A stretch of 64,000 nt of DNA from Streptomyces sp. NBC_00154. GTDB taxonomy: Bacteria; Actinomycetota; Actinomycetes; Streptomycetales; Streptomycetaceae. The notes beneath the pieces are model-generated. The model was given only the letters and a program-made list of their open reading frames with translations. It searched no databases and was not told the origin of the DNA. The DNA lies in assembly GCF_026342835.1 (NCBI RefSeq), contig NZ_JAPEMI010000001.1, positions 310,001 to 374,000 of the forward strand, in the 5' to 3' direction. Below are positions 63,913 through 64,000 of this stretch, in pieces. Numbering within the stretch: position 1 is the stretch's first letter; every line of letters starts with the position of its first letter. The translations under genes and the position numbers were made by a program.

Positions 63913-64000
63913 GAGCACGCTCCAATCACCGGGACGGAATCAGGATTGTGCCGTGATCGGGGTGCGGAACGCAGGACCGCCGCAGCGTGTGCCGCCCCCG

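Overview
The window looks like a piece of a Streptomyces-type chromosome. It is very GC-rich, has many GTG and some TTG starts behind GGAG-like ribosome sites, and carries a cellulase with a CebR-type operator, ROK repressors and dispersed repeats typical of that genus. There is no phage, no CRISPR array and no polyketide or peptide assembly line.

Bases 1-17,000 are a plastic region. They hold a secreted cupredoxin with five repeated Ig-like units, a ROK repressor, a GH5-FN3-CBM3 cellulase, an IS607-type element whose tnpB is frameshifted, a SIS-domain protein, three decayed genes (methyltransferase, an unrecognised small protein, an MFS transporter), an L,D-transpeptidase, a secreted S15/CocE hydrolase, two transposase scraps and a tRNA-Leu(GAG). 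A DUF2254 membrane protein and an aldehyde dehydrogenase follow.

Bases 19,675-28,485 look like an oxalate catabolism locus. A second-type sucCD pair diverges from a thiamine-diphosphate decarboxylase, a convincing formyl-CoA transferase, an ADP-forming acyl-CoA synthetase and an OxlT-family transporter. The divergent promoter carries a motif that recurs at 50.4 kb and 51.5 kb, in front of a GntR regulator and in front of a formate dehydrogenase remnant plus fdhD. I infer one oxalate/formate regulon.

Bases 28,783-48,858 are about 20 kb transcribed leftward in three blocks. (a) A ROK repressor, a ribose-type ABC importer, a Gfo/Idh/MocA oxidoreductase and a TIM-barrel enzyme. (b) A 1,240-residue secreted fusion of sugar-dehydrogenase propeller, PKD, CBM6, ThuA and 3-keto-disaccharide hydrolase domains. 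(c) A tightly overlapping Ebo-type operon: inositol-phosphate synthase, UbiA prenyltransferase, TIM barrel, EboA, TatD, EboE-like TIM barrel, alkaline-phosphatase-like EboF, and a Tat-exported TIM barrel. A 23-bp inverted repeat occurs in front of both the ROK gene and the ThuA fusion. The likely themes are 3-keto-sugar catabolism (a, b) and synthesis of an unknown prenylated cyclitol-like compound (c).

Bases 49,280-64,000 hold the GntR/FabH/fdhD group, an SBF-like transporter with a divergent LysR regulator, a long-chain acyl-CoA ligase, an aldo/keto reductase, a ricin-type lectin, a short inverted-repeat element, two methyltransferases, a LysR effector domain without HTH facing a DUF5997 gene, a pterin dehydratase, an XRE/MmyB-type regulator and a YoaK/DUF1275 membrane protein.
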